Shown: piece after piece, positions 41,617 through 50,888 of the stretch | Layout: each line of letters starts with the position of its first letter | Numbering within the stretch: the first letter of the stretch is position 1 | DNA from: Nocardiopsis_B sediminis | GTDB lineage: Bacteria > Actinomycetota > Actinomycetes > Streptosporangiales > Streptosporangiaceae | NCBI RefSeq assembly: GCF_042650565.1 | Contig: NZ_JBHSBH010000010.1 | Coordinates: 62,001-126,000 of the forward strand | Length of the DNA: 64,000 nucleotides | Direction of reading: 5' to 3' | Position numbers and translations under genes: made by a program | The notes under the pieces: model-generated | The model's database searches: none | Told to the model about the DNA's origin: nothing | What the model saw: the letters and a program-made list of their open reading frames with translations, nothing else

Positions 41617-41748
41617 TTAAAACATGCAGGACGGGACGGACTGGCACGGCAGGGTGTAGCACGGGCAGGAGTTGTCGGTGCACGCCTCGATGTCCACCGA
41701 GGGCGGCGTGTAGGAGACGCGGACGTCCAGGTCGAATTCGTCGTTCAT
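41617..41748 (-). CDS. lanA: Class I lanthipeptide precursor, FxLD-like (43 aa)
   Basis: A 43-aa peptide with a perfect AGGAGGT ribosome site 5 bases before the ATG. The leader is MNDEFDLDVRVSYTPPSV; F5-D-L-D8 is the FxLD/FNLD motif that class I LanB enzymes recognise. The C-terminal part is Cys- and Ser/Thr-rich: Cys at 23, 28, 30, 35 and 41 and Ser/Thr at 24, 27, 32, 37 and 40, ending SCMF. Rings T24-C28, S27-C30, T32-C35 and S37-C41 are all possible, leaving C23 over. The gene is followed at once by lanC and lanB, which process it. The product is probably new because the Cys spacing is not that of nisin, gallidermin or NAI-107. Confidence 0.9.
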   Translation of the reverse strand: MNDEFDLDVRVSYTPPSVDIEACTDNSCPCYTLPCQSVPSCMF

Positions 41749-41867
41749 GTGACCTCCTGAAGCCGAGGGAGCGGGATCGGATCCTGCCGGCCGCGATCGG
41801 CCGTTCCATTCCTTCGCGCGGGGAACGGCCGAAAAGTGACACCGATTCGGGGCAGCGTCGCCGCCAC

Positions 41868-41895
41868 TTTCCCGTATTCGTAGGAATACGGGAAA
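41868..41895. promoter_or_regulatory. Perfect inverted repeat upstream of lanA
   Basis: TTTCCCGTATTC (41868-41879), GTAG, then GAATACGGGAAA (41884-41895) form a perfect 12+4+12 palindrome 120 bases before the lanA start. It may be an operator for a dimeric regulator or a hairpin in the leader RNA. No regulator gene is adjacent. Confidence 0.7.
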
Positions 41896-42240
41896 CGAGC
41901 CGGTGAGAATCTAACTCCGCCGGACGGGAGGGTCAAGGGTGGATCATGCCGCCGATCCGCGCTGTGCGGTGGATGTGCAGGTCGGACGATGGCTCATGAA
42001 CGTGAGGGCGCCCCGTTCCCGCATATGTCATTCGTGGGACCTTTAACGTGAATTCTCGCCTCAATTCTTCACTGACGGCGAAACCGAGGGGCGCGATATC
42101 GTTGCCGATTCGATTTCTCCATCGCGGTGGTCGGTTTCCGTGCACCGGCTACCGTGGGTGAGCGAATTCCTTCTCGTGCGCGCGTGAAAATTCCATTCGC
42201 CTCCAGTGGTCCGCCAATTGCGCTGCCCGGGCCCGGCGGG
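41896..42240. other. Intergenic region between lanA leader and C45 gene, no gene seen
   Basis: About 345 bases, lower in GC than the flanks. No open frame shows codon bias or a recognisable family, and short frames here lack ribosome sites. It should contain the lanA promoter and the terminator of the C45 gene, but I could not pick either with confidence. Confidence 0.5.
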
Positions 42241-43320
42241 TCAGAACGTGTGCCAGGTGTCCGGAGCCGCCGTGCAGGGCCCGCCCCCGTGATAGGCCAG
42301 GCGGGCGTTCTCCAGGTCCAGGGCGATGGTCAGCAGGGTCTGCCAGCGCTCGTGGAAGGGCTTGGCCGGGTCGGGGTGGCAGCAGATCCCGCTGCCGTCG
42401 GCCTCGTGGTCCAGGAGCGCCCCTGCCCGCTCCAGCGGGTCCTGCGCACCGAGGGCGGCGGCGCGGTCGCCCAAGGCGGCGAGCCGGGGGTGGGTGGAGG
42501 AGTCGTCCAGGATCGGCTGCTGGCCCTCGGCCAGGACCGGGTCGAGGAAGTGGTTGGTGTGCAGGAGCACCCCGTCATCGTCCGGGTGGAGCTCGGCGAC
42601 GCCCTGCGGGCACAGCTCCAGGCAGCGCGCCTCCCCGCGCCCTCCGCCGGCGGCCGCGACGGTGATCACCGAGGACGCCGAGACGCGCGCCGAGCGCGCG
42701 ATCTCGGCGGCCTCCGCCACGCTCGCGGCGTCGTCCAGGATGCGGCGCGCGACGACGTGCACGGGAACCCCGATCCCCGCATGGTCGGAGGTGTGGCGCA
42801 GGATGTTGAAGTGCACCCCCACCCCCGCGCTGTTCACCCCGATCTTGCCCAGCACCCCGAACTCGGTGAAGCAGCGCACCGTGTGCCCGGGGCGCGGCTC
42901 CACGGCCCACACCACCAGGTCCGCGCCCAGCGCGTCGTGCCAGTCCCAGGTCTGCGTGGTGCGCGGCGCCCCGCCTCCGGCGGGCAGGACCACCGCCGTC
43001 GAGCACTCGCCGCGGCCGCGGTGCCCGGCCGCCGCCAGGATCTCGGTGCGCGCGTTGAGCGCCGCGGCCTGCCAGGGCTCGATCCCCGCCCCGGCGGCGA
43101 TGCCGGTGATCTCCTCCGCCAGCGCCGGCGCCCAGGCCGCGGTCTGGTCGAGGGCGGCCTCCGACCACGGCCGCACCCGGTCCGCGGGCGCGCCGACGGC
43201 GGCGAACAGGCGCAGGTAGCCCTCCAGGTTCGCGCCGATCTCGGCGCGCCAGGCCGCCCCGAACGCGCGGGCGCGCTCAGCGGGTCCGGCCGCGGGGGAG
43301 ACGAAGGTGTGCACGGTCAT
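42241..43320 (-). CDS. C45-family autoproteolytic acyltransferase/hydrolase (isopenicillin N acyltransferase-like)
   Basis: A 359-aa Ntn-fold protein of the AAT/peptidase C45 group. The self-cleavage site is RGRGECSTAVV, making Cys106 the new N-terminal nucleophile; the penicillin enzyme cleaves at Gly102-Cys103, a close match in position. Following strands (TQTWDWHDALGADLVVW; CFTEFGVLGKIGVNSAGVGVHFN) fit the family. Members transfer or remove acyl groups at amines. It lies between the lanthipeptide genes and a P450/ferredoxin pair in the same direction as lanA, so N-acylation or deacylation of a peptide product is one possible role. Confidence 0.88.
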   Translation of the reverse strand: MTVHTFVSPAAGPAERARAFGAAWRAEIGANLEGYLRLFAAVGAPADRVRPWSEAALDQTAAWAPALAEEITGIAAGAGIEPWQAAALNARTEILAAAGHRGRGECSTAVVLPAGGGAPRTTQTWDWHDALGADLVVWAVEPRPGHTVRCFTEFGVLGKIGVNSAGVGVHFNILRHTSDHAGIGVPVHVVARRILDDAASVAEAAEIARSARVSASSVITVAAAGGGRGEARCLELCPQGVAELHPDDDGVLLHTNHFLDPVLAEGQQPILDDSSTHPRLAALGDRAAALGAQDPLERAGALLDHEADGSGICCHPDPAKPFHERWQTLLTIALDLENARLAYHGGGPCTAAPDTWHTF

Positions 43321-43403
43321 GGAGATTCCTCCGGGGTCTCGGTGCGCCGCCGGAACGCCGGCGGCGGCTCGGGGGCGGGGCCGGGGCGGTGGGGCCGACG
43401 CGG

Positions 43404-43523
43404 TCAGGTGCCGGGCGGGTCGTCGTAGCGGGGGTCGGCGCGGGTCATCAGGTCGGCCAGTGGGGGGGCCGCCCGGATGTCATCGGCGAATCCCGGGACG
43501 GGGCGGGCGAATAGTCCTAACAT
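43404..43523 (-). CDS. Possible small protein (39 aa)
   Basis: A 39-codon frame just upstream of the C45 gene. Nearly all third positions after codon 5 are G or C and it has the look of coding sequence (FARPVPGFADDIRAAPPLAD, ending DPPGT). Codon 2 is TTA, a rare codon read by bldA tRNA in actinomycetes. No ribosome site is visible, so it may be leaderless, may start at a GTG 21 bases earlier, or may be the tail of a lost gene. I recognise no family. Confidence 0.35.
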   Translation of the reverse strand: MLGLFARPVPGFADDIRAAPPLADLMTRADPRYDDPPGT

Positions 43524-43629
43524 AAAGTGAAGGATCGATTGCACACGGGAATCGCCCGTGGTCCGTCCGCACGGGCGCGTCCCCGCAACGACCGGCGTTA
43601 TCGGCAGCGACCCATCGGGAGCCCACTGC

Positions 43630-44829
43630 GTGACAACCACCGGATCCACCGCGCGCCCCTACCCCTTCAGCCCCCCGGACCGCCTCAACCTCGACCCCGC
43701 CTACGCCGAGGTGCGCGACGGCCCCCTGGTCCGCGTGCGGCTCGCCTACGGCGACGACGCGTGGCTGGTCACCCGCTACCAGGACGTCAAGACCGTGCTG
43801 TCCGACCTGCGCTTCAGCCGAGCCGCCGCGGTCCGGAGCGACGAACCCCGCGCCCGCCCGCTGCGGATGCGCCCCGATGTCATCCTCTCCATGGACCCGC
43901 CCGACCACACCCGGCTGCGCCGGCTGGTGGCCAAGGCGTTCACCGCCCGGCGGGTCGCGGCGCTGCATCCGCGCACCGAGGGCATCGCCGACCGTCTCGT
44001 CGGCGAGATGCTCGCCGCCGGCGCCCCCGCCGACCTGGTCGAGCGCTTCTCCGTGCCCCTGGTGATCGCCGTCATCTGCGAGCTGCTGGGTGTCCCCTTC
44101 GAGGACCGCTCGCGGTTCCGCGTCTGGTGTGAAGCCATCGTCGCCACCACTGCCTACACCCCCGGCGAAGTCCAGGAGCACACCGACGCACTGCGCGCGT
44201 ATGTGGCCGAGCTGATCGAACTCCGCCGCGCCGAGCCCGCCGATGACCTCATCACCGGGTTCGTCGAGGCCCGCGACGACCACGACCGCCTGAGCGAGGC
44301 CGAGATGGTGTCGCTGGCGATGACCCTGCTGATCACCGGCCAGGGGGCCACGGTCTCGCAGATCCCCAACTTCGTCTACGCCCTGCTGATCCGCGAGGGG
44401 GCATGGGCGCGCCTCGTGGCCGACCCTGACCTGATCCCCGCGGCGGTCGAGGAGCTGACCCGCCACGTCCCCCTCGGCGAGGCGTCGGACATGGCCCGCT
44501 ACGCGCTGGAGGACGTCGAGCTCTCCGGCGGCACCGTCCGCGCGGGCGAGGCGGTGATCCCCTTCATCTCCGTGGCCAACCGCGACCCGGCCGTGTTCGA
44601 CGATCCGGAGGAGGTGGTCTTGGACCGCGAGTACAACCCGCACCTCGGGTTCAGCCACGGCGTCCACCACTGCCTGGGCGCGCAGCTGGCCCGCCAAGAG
44701 CTCCGGGTCGCCCTGCGCGTTCTGACCCGGCGCTGCCCCCGGCTCCGCTTCGCCGTCCCCGAACCCGAATTGCCGTGGAAGACTGGATCACTGGCACGAG
44801 GGCTGACCGCCCTGCCGGTCAGCTGGTGA
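43630..44829 (+). CDS. Cytochrome P450
   Basis: A 399-aa bacterial class I P450 from GTG 43630. The heme motif is FSHGVHHCLGAQLAR (axial Cys), the K-helix ExxR is VEELTRH, and the early substrate region is 'SMDPPDHTRLRRLVAKAFT'. The I-helix reads LLITGQGATVSQIPN: the usual A-G-x-E/D-T is G-Q-G-A-T, so both the acid and the alcohol of the proton-relay pair appear to be missing. It is followed 15 bases later by its ferredoxin. Substrate unknown; neighbouring C45 and lanthipeptide genes make a tailoring role possible. Confidence 0.92.
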   Translation: MTTTGSTARPYPFSPPDRLNLDPAYAEVRDGPLVRVRLAYGDDAWLVTRYQDVKTVLSDLRFSRAAAVRSDEPRARPLRMRPDVILSMDPPDHTRLRRLVAKAFTARRVAALHPRTEGIADRLVGEMLAAGAPADLVERFSVPLVIAVICELLGVPFEDRSRFRVWCEAIVATTAYTPGEVQEHTDALRAYVAELIELRRAEPADDLITGFVEARDDHDRLSEAEMVSLAMTLLITGQGATVSQIPNFVYALLIREGAWARLVADPDLIPAAVEELTRHVPLGEASDMARYALEDVELSGGTVRAGEAVIPFISVANRDPAVFDDPEEVVLDREYNPHLGFSHGVHHCLGAQLARQELRVALRVLTRRCPRLRFAVPEPELPWKTGSLARGLTALPVSW

Positions 44830-44844
44830 GACGAGGAGCGGAAC

Positions 44845-45072
44845 ATGAGCTGGAACGTCCGGGTCGACGAGGACATGTGCATCGCGTCGGGCATGTGCGT
44901 GGGGGTGGCCCCGGGCCACTTCGCGTTCGACGATGACACCGGTCTGTCCAAGGTGGTCTCCGACGGCGTCGAATCCGGCGACGACACGGTGATCGCCGCG
45001 GCGGAGTCCTGCCCGGTCGAGGCCATCCTGGTCCGCGACCGCGACGGAGCGCTCCTCGCCCCGAAGGGCTGA
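44845..45072 (+). CDS. P450-associated 3Fe-4S ferredoxin
   Basis: A 75-aa ferredoxin. The cluster ligands are C-x5-C in DMCIASGMCVGVAP and a final Cys in AAESCPVEAI; the middle Cys of a 4Fe motif is absent, giving a 3Fe-4S cluster as in many P450 partners. GAGGAGCGG precedes the ATG, 15 bases after the P450 stop, so the two are co-expressed as electron donor and acceptor. Confidence 0.95.
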   Translation: MSWNVRVDEDMCIASGMCVGVAPGHFAFDDDTGLSKVVSDGVESGDDTVIAAAESCPVEAILVRDRDGALLAPKG

Positions 45073-45077
45073 ACGCC

Positions 45078-46151
45078 TCACCCCCGCCGCGGGTCCCGCG
45101 GCGGGCGGATCTCGCCCGACCCGCGGGGGATCAGGCGGGTCGGGATCAGGCACTCCCGTGGCGGCAGGGCGTCGCCGCCCTCGATGCGCTCGAACAGCAG
45201 CCGGGCCGCCGTGGCGCCGATCCGCCGCACGTCCTGGGCGACCACGGTGACGGCGGGGTCGAGCAGGTCGGCCAGCGGGAAGTCGTCGAAGCCGGCCACG
45301 GCCACGCGGTGGCGCAGGCCGAGGTCGCGCAGCGCCGTGACCGCGCCGATGGTCACGAGGTTCTGGCTGGTGAACAGGGCGGTGGGCGGCTCCTCCAGGG
45401 CCAGGAGTTCTGTGACCGCGGCCGCCGCGGTGGCGGTGTCGTTGAGGTCGTGCCGGACGGTCCGGGGGTCGATCCGCAGCCCGCGCCGGGCCATCTCCTG
45501 CTCGTAGCCGCGGAAGCGCTGTGCCGCGGTGACGATGGTGGCGTAGTCGCCGAGGTAGGCGATCCGCTCGTGCCCGTGGTCGGCCAGCTGGCCCACGGCG
45601 CGGGCGGCGCCCTCGGTGTTGGTGCTGAGCACGCTGTCGGCGACCAGCCCGCGCGGCGGGCGGTCGACGAACACCAGGGGGGTGCCCACGCGGACCTCGC
45701 TGTGCAGGTAGGACTGGTCGGCGGTCGCGGGCACGATCACGAGCCCGTCGGCGCGGCGCAGGGTGAAGGCGCGGGCGAGCTCGACCTCGCGCCGCGGGTC
45801 CTCGGCGACGCTCCCGGCGAACACGAGCGTGTCGTGGGCGCGGGCGACGTCCTCGACGGCGCGGTTGAGGGTGGCCGAGAACGGGTTGGACAGGTCCTCC
45901 AGCAGCAGCGCGATCTGGCCGGTGCGGTGGCCGGCGCGGCGCAGGTTGCTGGCCGCCAGGTTGGGCTGGAAGTCCAGCTGCTCGATCGCCTTTTGCACCT
46001 TGTCGCGCAGCGGGGGAGCGACGCTGGGCACGCCGTTGATCACCCGGGAGACCGTTTTGATGCTCACCCCGGCGAGCGCGGCGACGTCGCGCATCGTCGA
46101 GCGGCGCAATGGGCGCTGGTCCGAGGCCGCCGTGTCGGCGTCACCGTGCAC
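45078..46151 (-). CDS. LacI-family repressor
   Basis: A 357-aa LacI protein from GTG 46151 (AGAGGGA before it). The N-terminal HTH is TMRDVAALAGVSIKTVSRVINGVPSVAPPLRDKVQKAI with hinge 'FQPNLAASNLR', and the rest is the periplasmic-binding-like sugar domain (GYEQEMARRGLRIDP; FDDFPLADLLDPAVTVVAQD). It diverges from a sugar ABC operon, and three LacI-type sites with the core ACAACGTTGT lie between them. It ends 6 bases past the ferredoxin gene, which is convergent. Confidence 0.95.
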   Translation of the reverse strand: MHGDADTAASDQRPLRRSTMRDVAALAGVSIKTVSRVINGVPSVAPPLRDKVQKAIEQLDFQPNLAASNLRRAGHRTGQIALLLEDLSNPFSATLNRAVEDVARAHDTLVFAGSVAEDPRREVELARAFTLRRADGLVIVPATADQSYLHSEVRVGTPLVFVDRPPRGLVADSVLSTNTEGAARAVGQLADHGHERIAYLGDYATIVTAAQRFRGYEQEMARRGLRIDPRTVRHDLNDTATAAAAVTELLALEEPPTALFTSQNLVTIGAVTALRDLGLRHRVAVAGFDDFPLADLLDPAVTVVAQDVRRIGATAARLLFERIEGGDALPPRECLIPTRLIPRGSGEIRPPRDPRRG

Positions 46152-46204
46152 CGGATGTCCCTCTTTTCCGTCGGGGTGCGGCGCCCTTCACGATGGGCGG
46201 CCGA

Positions 46205-46344
46205 GTCAACGTTGTCAAGGCCTCTCGTGTAGCGGCGGATCTCGCCCTTCCGGTCTCGGTCAGGGGCTATTGACACCCCGTCAAGGCGGGGTCACACTGC
46301 ACGGACAACGTTGTCTTTCGTGACTCAGGACACAACACCGTTGT
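46205..46344. promoter_or_regulatory. Three LacI operators between repressor and sugar ABC operon
   Basis: GACAACGTTGTC (46304-46315) is a perfect 12-base palindrome, GTCAACGTTGTC (46205-46216) has one mismatch, and ACAACACCGTTGT (46332-46344) has the half-sites spaced by three extra bases. LacI-family proteins bind such even palindromes with central CG. Together they cover both divergent promoters, so the repressor controls itself and the transporter. Confidence 0.85.
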
Positions 46345-46360
46345 CTGTGAGGAGATCCCC

Positions 46361-47419
46361 ATGCCCTCCACCCCCCATCCGGTGCGCGGCTCCCTCCTAC
46401 CGCTCACCGGGGCCGCACTCACCCTCGTCCTCGCCCTCACCGCCTGCGGCGGGGGATCCGCCGACGACGGCGAGGCGCTGGTCGGACTCGTCACCAAGAC
46501 CGATACCAACCCCTTCTTCGTGAAGATGCGCGAGGGCGCCCAGGCCGCCGCCGAGGAGCACGGCATCTCGCTTCAGACCTACGCCGGCCAGCACGACGGC
46601 GACAACGAGGGCCAGGTCCAGGCCGTGGAGAACCTGATCGCGGCGGGAGCCGAGGGCCTGCTGATCACCCCCAACGACTCCGAGGCGATCGTCCCCATCC
46701 TCGACCGCGCCCGCGACAGCGGGATGCTCGTCATCGCCCTCGACACGCCCACCGACCCCGCCGACGCCGTCGACGCCACCTTCGCCACCGACAACTTCCT
46801 CGCCGGCGAGCTCATCGGGCAGTGGGCCAGTGCCCGCTTCGAGGCCGAGGGCGAGGAGGCGCGCATCGCGATGCTCGACCTCAACCCCAACCCCACCGAG
46901 GTCGACATCGACCGCGACCAGGGCTTCCTCAGCGGCTTCGGCATCGACATCGCCGACGAGGGGATCATCGGCGACGAGGACGACCCCCGCGTCTCCGGCC
47001 ACGAGATCACCGAGGGCGCCGAGGAGGGCGGGCGCCAGGCCATGGAGAACCTCCTCCAGCGCGACCCGGAGATCAACCTCGCCTACACCGCCAACGAGCC
47101 CGCTGCGGCCGGCGCCTACGAGGCGATCGAGGCGGCCGGGCGCCAGGACGACATCACCGTCGTCTCCGTCGACGGCGGCTGCCCCGGCGTGGACAACGTC
47201 GGATCAGGGGTCATCGACGCCACATCCATGCAGTTCCCGCTGGTCATGGCCGAGGACGGGGTGGCGGCTGTGGCCGAGTACGCCCAGAGCGGGCAGCTGC
47301 CGCAGAACACCGAAGGCAAGGACTTCGTGGACACCGGAGTCCGGCTGATCACCGACGAACCGGTCGACGGCGTGGAATCCGAGGACAGCGCGTGGGGTCA
47401 GGAGAACTGCTGGGGCTGA
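46361..47419 (+). CDS. Sugar ABC importer substrate-binding lipoprotein (FrcB/RbsB type)
   Basis: A 352-aa class I sugar-binding protein. Signal peptide and lipobox are LTLVLALTAC (lipid anchor at Cys). The mature chain has 'VGLVTKTDTNPFFVKMREGAQAAAEEHGI', 'AGAEGLLITPNDSEAIVPIL' and 'VVSVDGGCPGV', the pattern of fructose/ribose-type binding proteins. It starts the LacI-controlled operon. The sugar is not certain; fructose or a related ketose is the best guess from the FrcB likeness. Confidence 0.9.
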   Translation: MPSTPHPVRGSLLPLTGAALTLVLALTACGGGSADDGEALVGLVTKTDTNPFFVKMREGAQAAAEEHGISLQTYAGQHDGDNEGQVQAVENLIAAGAEGLLITPNDSEAIVPILDRARDSGMLVIALDTPTDPADAVDATFATDNFLAGELIGQWASARFEAEGEEARIAMLDLNPNPTEVDIDRDQGFLSGFGIDIADEGIIGDEDDPRVSGHEITEGAEEGGRQAMENLLQRDPEINLAYTANEPAAAGAYEAIEAAGRQDDITVVSVDGGCPGVDNVGSGVIDATSMQFPLVMAEDGVAAVAEYAQSGQLPQNTEGKDFVDTGVRLITDEPVDGVESEDSAWGQENCWG

Positions 47420-47517
47420 CCCCCGACCGCACCCCTGCGCCCCGGACCCCGCACCCCGGACCCCTGGCCGTGTGACCCGTGCCCCCGTGCCGTCGAGCAA
47501 CGTTTGCGAGTGCACCC

Positions 47518-48569
47518 GTGAGCAATTCCGACACATCCGCCCTGCGGCCCCCGGCCGCCTCCCCGCCGCCCGCCGGCCCCGGCCCGCAGCCGCCGGCCCT
47601 GTCGCTGCCCGGGCGCATCCAGCGGCTCCTGCACACCCACGCGATCCTGGGCCCCGCCGCGGTGCTGGTCATCGCCGTCGTCGCGTTCTCCCTGGTCGCC
47701 GACAACTTCCTGCTGCCCGGCAACATCTCCCTCATCCTGCAACAGACCGCCGTGGTCGGGACGCTGGCCGTCGGGCAGACCCTGATCATCCTCACCGCGG
47801 GGATCGACCTGTCCGTGGGCGCCGTGATGGTGCTCTGCTCGATGGTGATGGCCCGCGCCTCCGCCGAGGCGGGCCTGCCCGGCCCCGTGGCGCTCCTGGC
47901 CGGCTTCGCCTGCGGTACGGCGTGCGGCCTGCTCAACGGCGCCCTGGTCACCCGGCTCAACCTGCCCCCGTTCATCGTCACGCTCGGCGCGATGAACATC
48001 TACTTCGCGCTGAACCTGTGGATCTCGCGGAGCGAGACCGTGCTCGGCACCGACATGTCCCCGCTGCTGATGTGGACCGGCGAGGTGTTCCGCATCGGGC
48101 AGACCAGCGTCACCTACGGGTCGGTGCTGATGCTGGCCCTGGTGACGGTGCTCGCCTACACGCTGAAGATGACCGCGTGGGGCCGCCACGTCTACGCCAC
48201 CGGCGACGACGCCGAAGCCGCCCGGCTGTCGGGGATCCGCACCAAGCGGGTGCTGCTGGGCGTCTACACCCTGGCCGGCCTGATCTACGCGGTCGGGGCG
48301 TGGGTGCTCATCGGCCGGGTCGGATCGGCCAGCCCGCAGGCGGGGCTCACCGAGAACCTCGACAGCATCACCGCCGTGGTGCTCGGCGGCACCAGCCTCT
48401 TCGGCGGGCGCGGGCTGGTCGTGGGCACGCTGGTGGGAGCGCTCATCGTCGGCATCTGCCGCAACGGGCTCTCGCTGGCGGGGGTGGAGGTGCTGTGGCA
48501 GAACTTCGCGGTCGGGGTGCTCGTCATCATCGCGGTCGCGCTCGACCAGTGGATCCGGAGGGCGAAGGC

Positions 48570-48573
<4 letters not shown>
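47518..48573 (+). CDS. Sugar ABC importer permease (FrcC/RbsC type)
   Basis: A 351-aa permease of the BPD_transp_2 family from GTG 47518, with a Pro-rich N-terminus and about nine or ten membrane helices. The conserved segments are 'LTAGIDLSVGAVMVL', 'LGAMNIYF' and 'VVLGGTSLFGGRGLVVGTLVGALIVG' (the family's GG-rich coupling region). Its stop overlaps the ATPase start (GTGA). Confidence 0.92.
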
Positions 48574-49391
<818 letters not shown>

Positions 49392-49412
49392 GCACGTCGC
49401 ACGGGCGCGGTG

Positions 49413-50888
49413 TCACCACCAGCCGGGCACCACGAACACCGTCCACGCCAGCAGCGGGGCCACCAGGATCATGCTCATGCCCCACGTCATGAGGGTGCGG
49501 AACACCCGGGCCCGCTGCTCCTCGGGCGCGTTGGCCACCACCAGCGCGCCGGAGGTGGAGAACGGCGAGGAGTCGACCACCGACGACGAGATCGCCAGCG
49601 CGGTGATCATCCCGATGACCCCGACCTCCCCGGCCAGCAGGAACGGCACCGCCAGCGGGATCAGCGCGCCGAGGATGCCGGTGGTGGAGGCGAACGCCGA
49701 GACCGCCGCCCCGATCAGGCAGATCACGAAGGCCGCCAGGAGCGGGACACCGATGGAGGCCACGCCGTCGCCCAGGTACTCCACCGTCCCGATGCGCTCC
49801 ATCAGGCTGACGTAGGTGACGATCCCGCAGACCAGCAGCACGGTCGGCCAGGCGATCTTGTCGATCGCGCCCTTGGCCGAGCCGGGGGCCACCAGGGTCA
49901 GCACGACCGCGACGCTGATGGCCATGAGGCCCACGTCGAGCTCGAAGGCCAGCGCGCCCACGGCCAGCGCGAGGATGCCGATCACGGTCAGCGCGCGCTC
50001 CAGGGTCAGCGGCACGGGCGCCTCGGCGCCGCCGCCCGGTGCGGGCGCGGCGGAATCGGCGCTCCGCGGGCGCGGCACGGGGGTCGTGCGGACCCCGGTG
50101 CCCGTGGCGCCGGCGGAGGCCGGCACGGTGGCGGACCCTCCGGGGGCGTCCGGCGCCGCCGGCCGGGCGGTCCCCCCGGACGGGCCCGGGCGCCCGGCCC
50201 CGTCGCGGCCCGCGTCCGCGGGTTCGGCCTCGGTGCCGTCCTCCGCGGTCGCGGTGGGGGTGCCTGCGGTCTCGGCGCGGCGGCCGATGAGCTTGCGGCC
50301 GCCGAACATGAAGAAGACCGCGATGCTCAGGACCACGTTGAACACGAACGAGGCGGCGAAGAGCGTCAGGGGCGAGCCGCCGAGGTCGTTGCGGGCCACG
50401 ACCCCGTTGGTGATGCCGCCGAAGATGCTGATGGGCGAGAAGCCGCCGGCGCTGGCGCCGTTGATGATCAGCAGCCCCATCAGGACCGGGTTGATCCGGT
50501 AGCGGACGGCGAAGCCCATGCCCATCGGGGCGATGATCGCGACGGCGGCGGGTACGACCGCCCCGACGGCGGTGAGGGCCGCGGTGATCAGGAACATCAC
50601 CCAGGGGATCAGGGCGATCCGGCCGGCCACGGCGCGCACCGCCTGCTGGACGAGCCAGTCGACGGTGCCGTTGCCCTTGGCCAGGGCGAACAGGTAGGTG
50701 ACCCCGGCGAGGATGACGAAGAGGTCGCCGGGGAACCCGCCGAAGATGTCGTCGGGTGTCTCGCCGACCAGGGCCGTGCCCACGATGAAGGCGGCGACCA
50801 GGGCGAGGGCGCCCATATGGGCGGAGGTGAAGGTGGCGATGAGGAAGACGAGGACGAGGACGAGGATGGACACCAGCTCAACGGACAT
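49413..50888 (-). CDS. Dicarboxylate carrier, MatC type
   Basis: A 491-aa, about 11-helix transporter of the MatC/CitMHS-like ion-transporter superfamily. The N-terminus (VELVSILVLVLVFLIATF) and 'INGASAGGFSPISIFGGITNGVV' match the MatC_N domain, and the second half repeats 'ALAISSSVVDSSPFSTSGALVV'. The halves are joined by an insert of about 85 residues rich in Pro/Ala/Gly with no structure (residues about 205-295). It diverges from the glyoxylate genes and may import malonate, tartronate, glyoxylate-related or C4 dicarboxylates. Confidence 0.87.
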   Translation of the reverse strand: MSVELVSILVLVLVFLIATFTSAHMGALALVAAFIVGTALVGETPDDIFGGFPGDLFVILAGVTYLFALAKGNGTVDWLVQQAVRAVAGRIALIPWVMFLITAALTAVGAVVPAAVAIIAPMGMGFAVRYRINPVLMGLLIINGASAGGFSPISIFGGITNGVVARNDLGGSPLTLFAASFVFNVVLSIAVFFMFGGRKLIGRRAETAGTPTATAEDGTEAEPADAGRDGAGRPGPSGGTARPAAPDAPGGSATVPASAGATGTGVRTTPVPRPRSADSAAPAPGGGAEAPVPLTLERALTVIGILALAVGALAFELDVGLMAISVAVVLTLVAPGSAKGAIDKIAWPTVLLVCGIVTYVSLMERIGTVEYLGDGVASIGVPLLAAFVICLIGAAVSAFASTTGILGALIPLAVPFLLAGEVGVIGMITALAISSSVVDSSPFSTSGALVVANAPEEQRARVFRTLMTWGMSMILVAPLLAWTVFVVPGWW

